Shown: positions 33,265-33,569 of the stretch, one piece after another | How the letters are laid out: every line of letters begins with the position of its first letter | Numbering within the stretch: position 1 is the stretch's first letter | DNA from: an uncultured Clostridia bacterium | Lineage (GTDB): Bacteria; Bacillota; Clostridia; Lachnospirales; Cellulosilyticaceae | Assembly (NCBI GenBank): GCA_937921505.1 | Contig: CAKZUB010000021.1 | Location: 1 to 33,569 of the forward strand | Reading direction: 5' to 3' | Length of the DNA: 33,569 bases | Position numbers and translations under genes: made by a program | Notes under the pieces: generated by a model | What the model saw: only the letters and a program-made list of their open reading frames with translations | Database searches by the model: none | What the model was told of the DNA's origin: nothing

Positions 33265-33293
33265 TTGACGTATGCAAAGAAGTTATGTATAAT
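33265..33293 (+). promoter_or_regulatory. Promoter of the tRNA cluster
   Basis: TTGACG (33265-33270), exactly 17 bases, and a perfect TATAAT (33288-33293). The transcript would have about 55 bases of leader before the first tRNA. Confidence 0.8.
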
Positions 33294-33354
33294 ACATTTT
33301 GTCGGTTGAGCCAAAACTTGCTCAGATAATCCAACAAAAGAGATGTTTTTTTAT

Positions 33355-33425
33355 GCGGGTGTAGTTCAATGGTAGAACACCAGCCTTCCAAGCTGGTCAC
33401 GTGGGTTCGATTCCCATCACCCGCT
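33355..33425 (+). tRNA. tRNA-Gly (TCC)
   Basis: Acceptor GCGGGTG/CACCCGC, D stem GTTC/GAAC, anticodon stem CCAGC/GCTGG with loop CTTCCAA, T stem GTGGG/CCCAT, discriminator T. CCA is not encoded. Confidence 0.96.
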
Positions 33426-33429
33426 CTGT

Positions 33430-33503
<74 letters not shown>

Positions 33504-33506
33504 TAT

Positions 33507-33569
33507 GGTGGGTGTGGCTCAGTAGGTTAGAGCACTAGATTGTGGTTCTAGGGGTCGAGGGTTCGAATC
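33507..33569 (+). tRNA. tRNA-His (GTG), cut by the window edge
   Basis: Begins with the extra G(-1), then acceptor GTGGGTG, D stem GCTC/GAGC, anticodon stem CTAGA/TCTAG with loop TTGTGGT. The sequence ends inside the T arm. Confidence 0.93.

Noticed and set aside
33246..33352. 11-base inverted repeat (AAAAAAACATC and GATGTTTTTTT) around the tRNA promoter
   Set aside because: Mostly homopolymer, arms 85 bases apart with a promoter between them; chance is sufficient.

Overview
The window looks like chromosomal core DNA of a low-GC, endospore-forming member of the Bacillota. It is probably class Clostridia, and Lachnospirales or Cellulosilyticaceae is only a guess. Reasons: AT-rich base use, strong AGGAGG ribosome binding sites, several TTG/GTG starts, many sporulation genes (spoVG, spoVT, yabP, yabQ, a cwlD-like amidase, a gerM-like lipoprotein), a GlgC/GlgD pair, and a PurR repressor of the Bacillus type. 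I see no prophage, insertion sequence or CRISPR array. No gene-free stretch exceeds 300 bases.

Left part (1-9480): thiD on the plus strand converges on a small DUF1858 gene. A CBS-domain family II pyrophosphatase (minus) is divergent from purA (plus). Next come a BI-1 family membrane protein, a GH18 enzyme with SH3 and copper-amine-oxidase-like N-terminal parts, and a CwlD-like amidase. A MocR-type regulator on the minus strand converges on the amidase gene.

Middle (9490-13370): on the minus strand, murC is followed by a two-gene operon for helicase loading, a DnaB/DnaD-like protein and a DnaI/DnaC-like ATPase. Between murC and this operon are four DnaA-box-like 9-mers in one orientation, then a terminator and a promoter. 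DnaA control of the loader operon is the most attractive regulatory hypothesis in the window.

Right part (13371-33236), all plus strand: purR, glgC, glgD, spoVG, glmU, prs, gerM-like, pth, mfd, prsA-like, spoVT, mazG, hup, rqcP, yabP, yabQ, divIC, initiator tRNA, prfB, cheW-like, rdgB, yfcE-like. This is recognisably the B. subtilis purR-spoVG-glmU-prs-pth-mfd-spoVT-yabN-yabO-yabP-yabQ-divIC order, with insertions (glgCD, gerM-like, prsA-like, hup) and with yabJ, ctc, fin and spoVB missing from their usual places. The window ends in a tRNA cluster (Gly-TCC, Arg-TCT, His-GTG cut by the edge) behind one strong promoter.

Functional links: purA and purR carry inverted PurBoxes with identical spacing, so PurR probably controls both; prs makes the PRPP that PurR senses. 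A good sigma-G-type promoter lies before spoVT. A perfect 17-bp hairpin covers the ribosome binding site of yabP. prfB keeps the classic programmed +1 frameshift.
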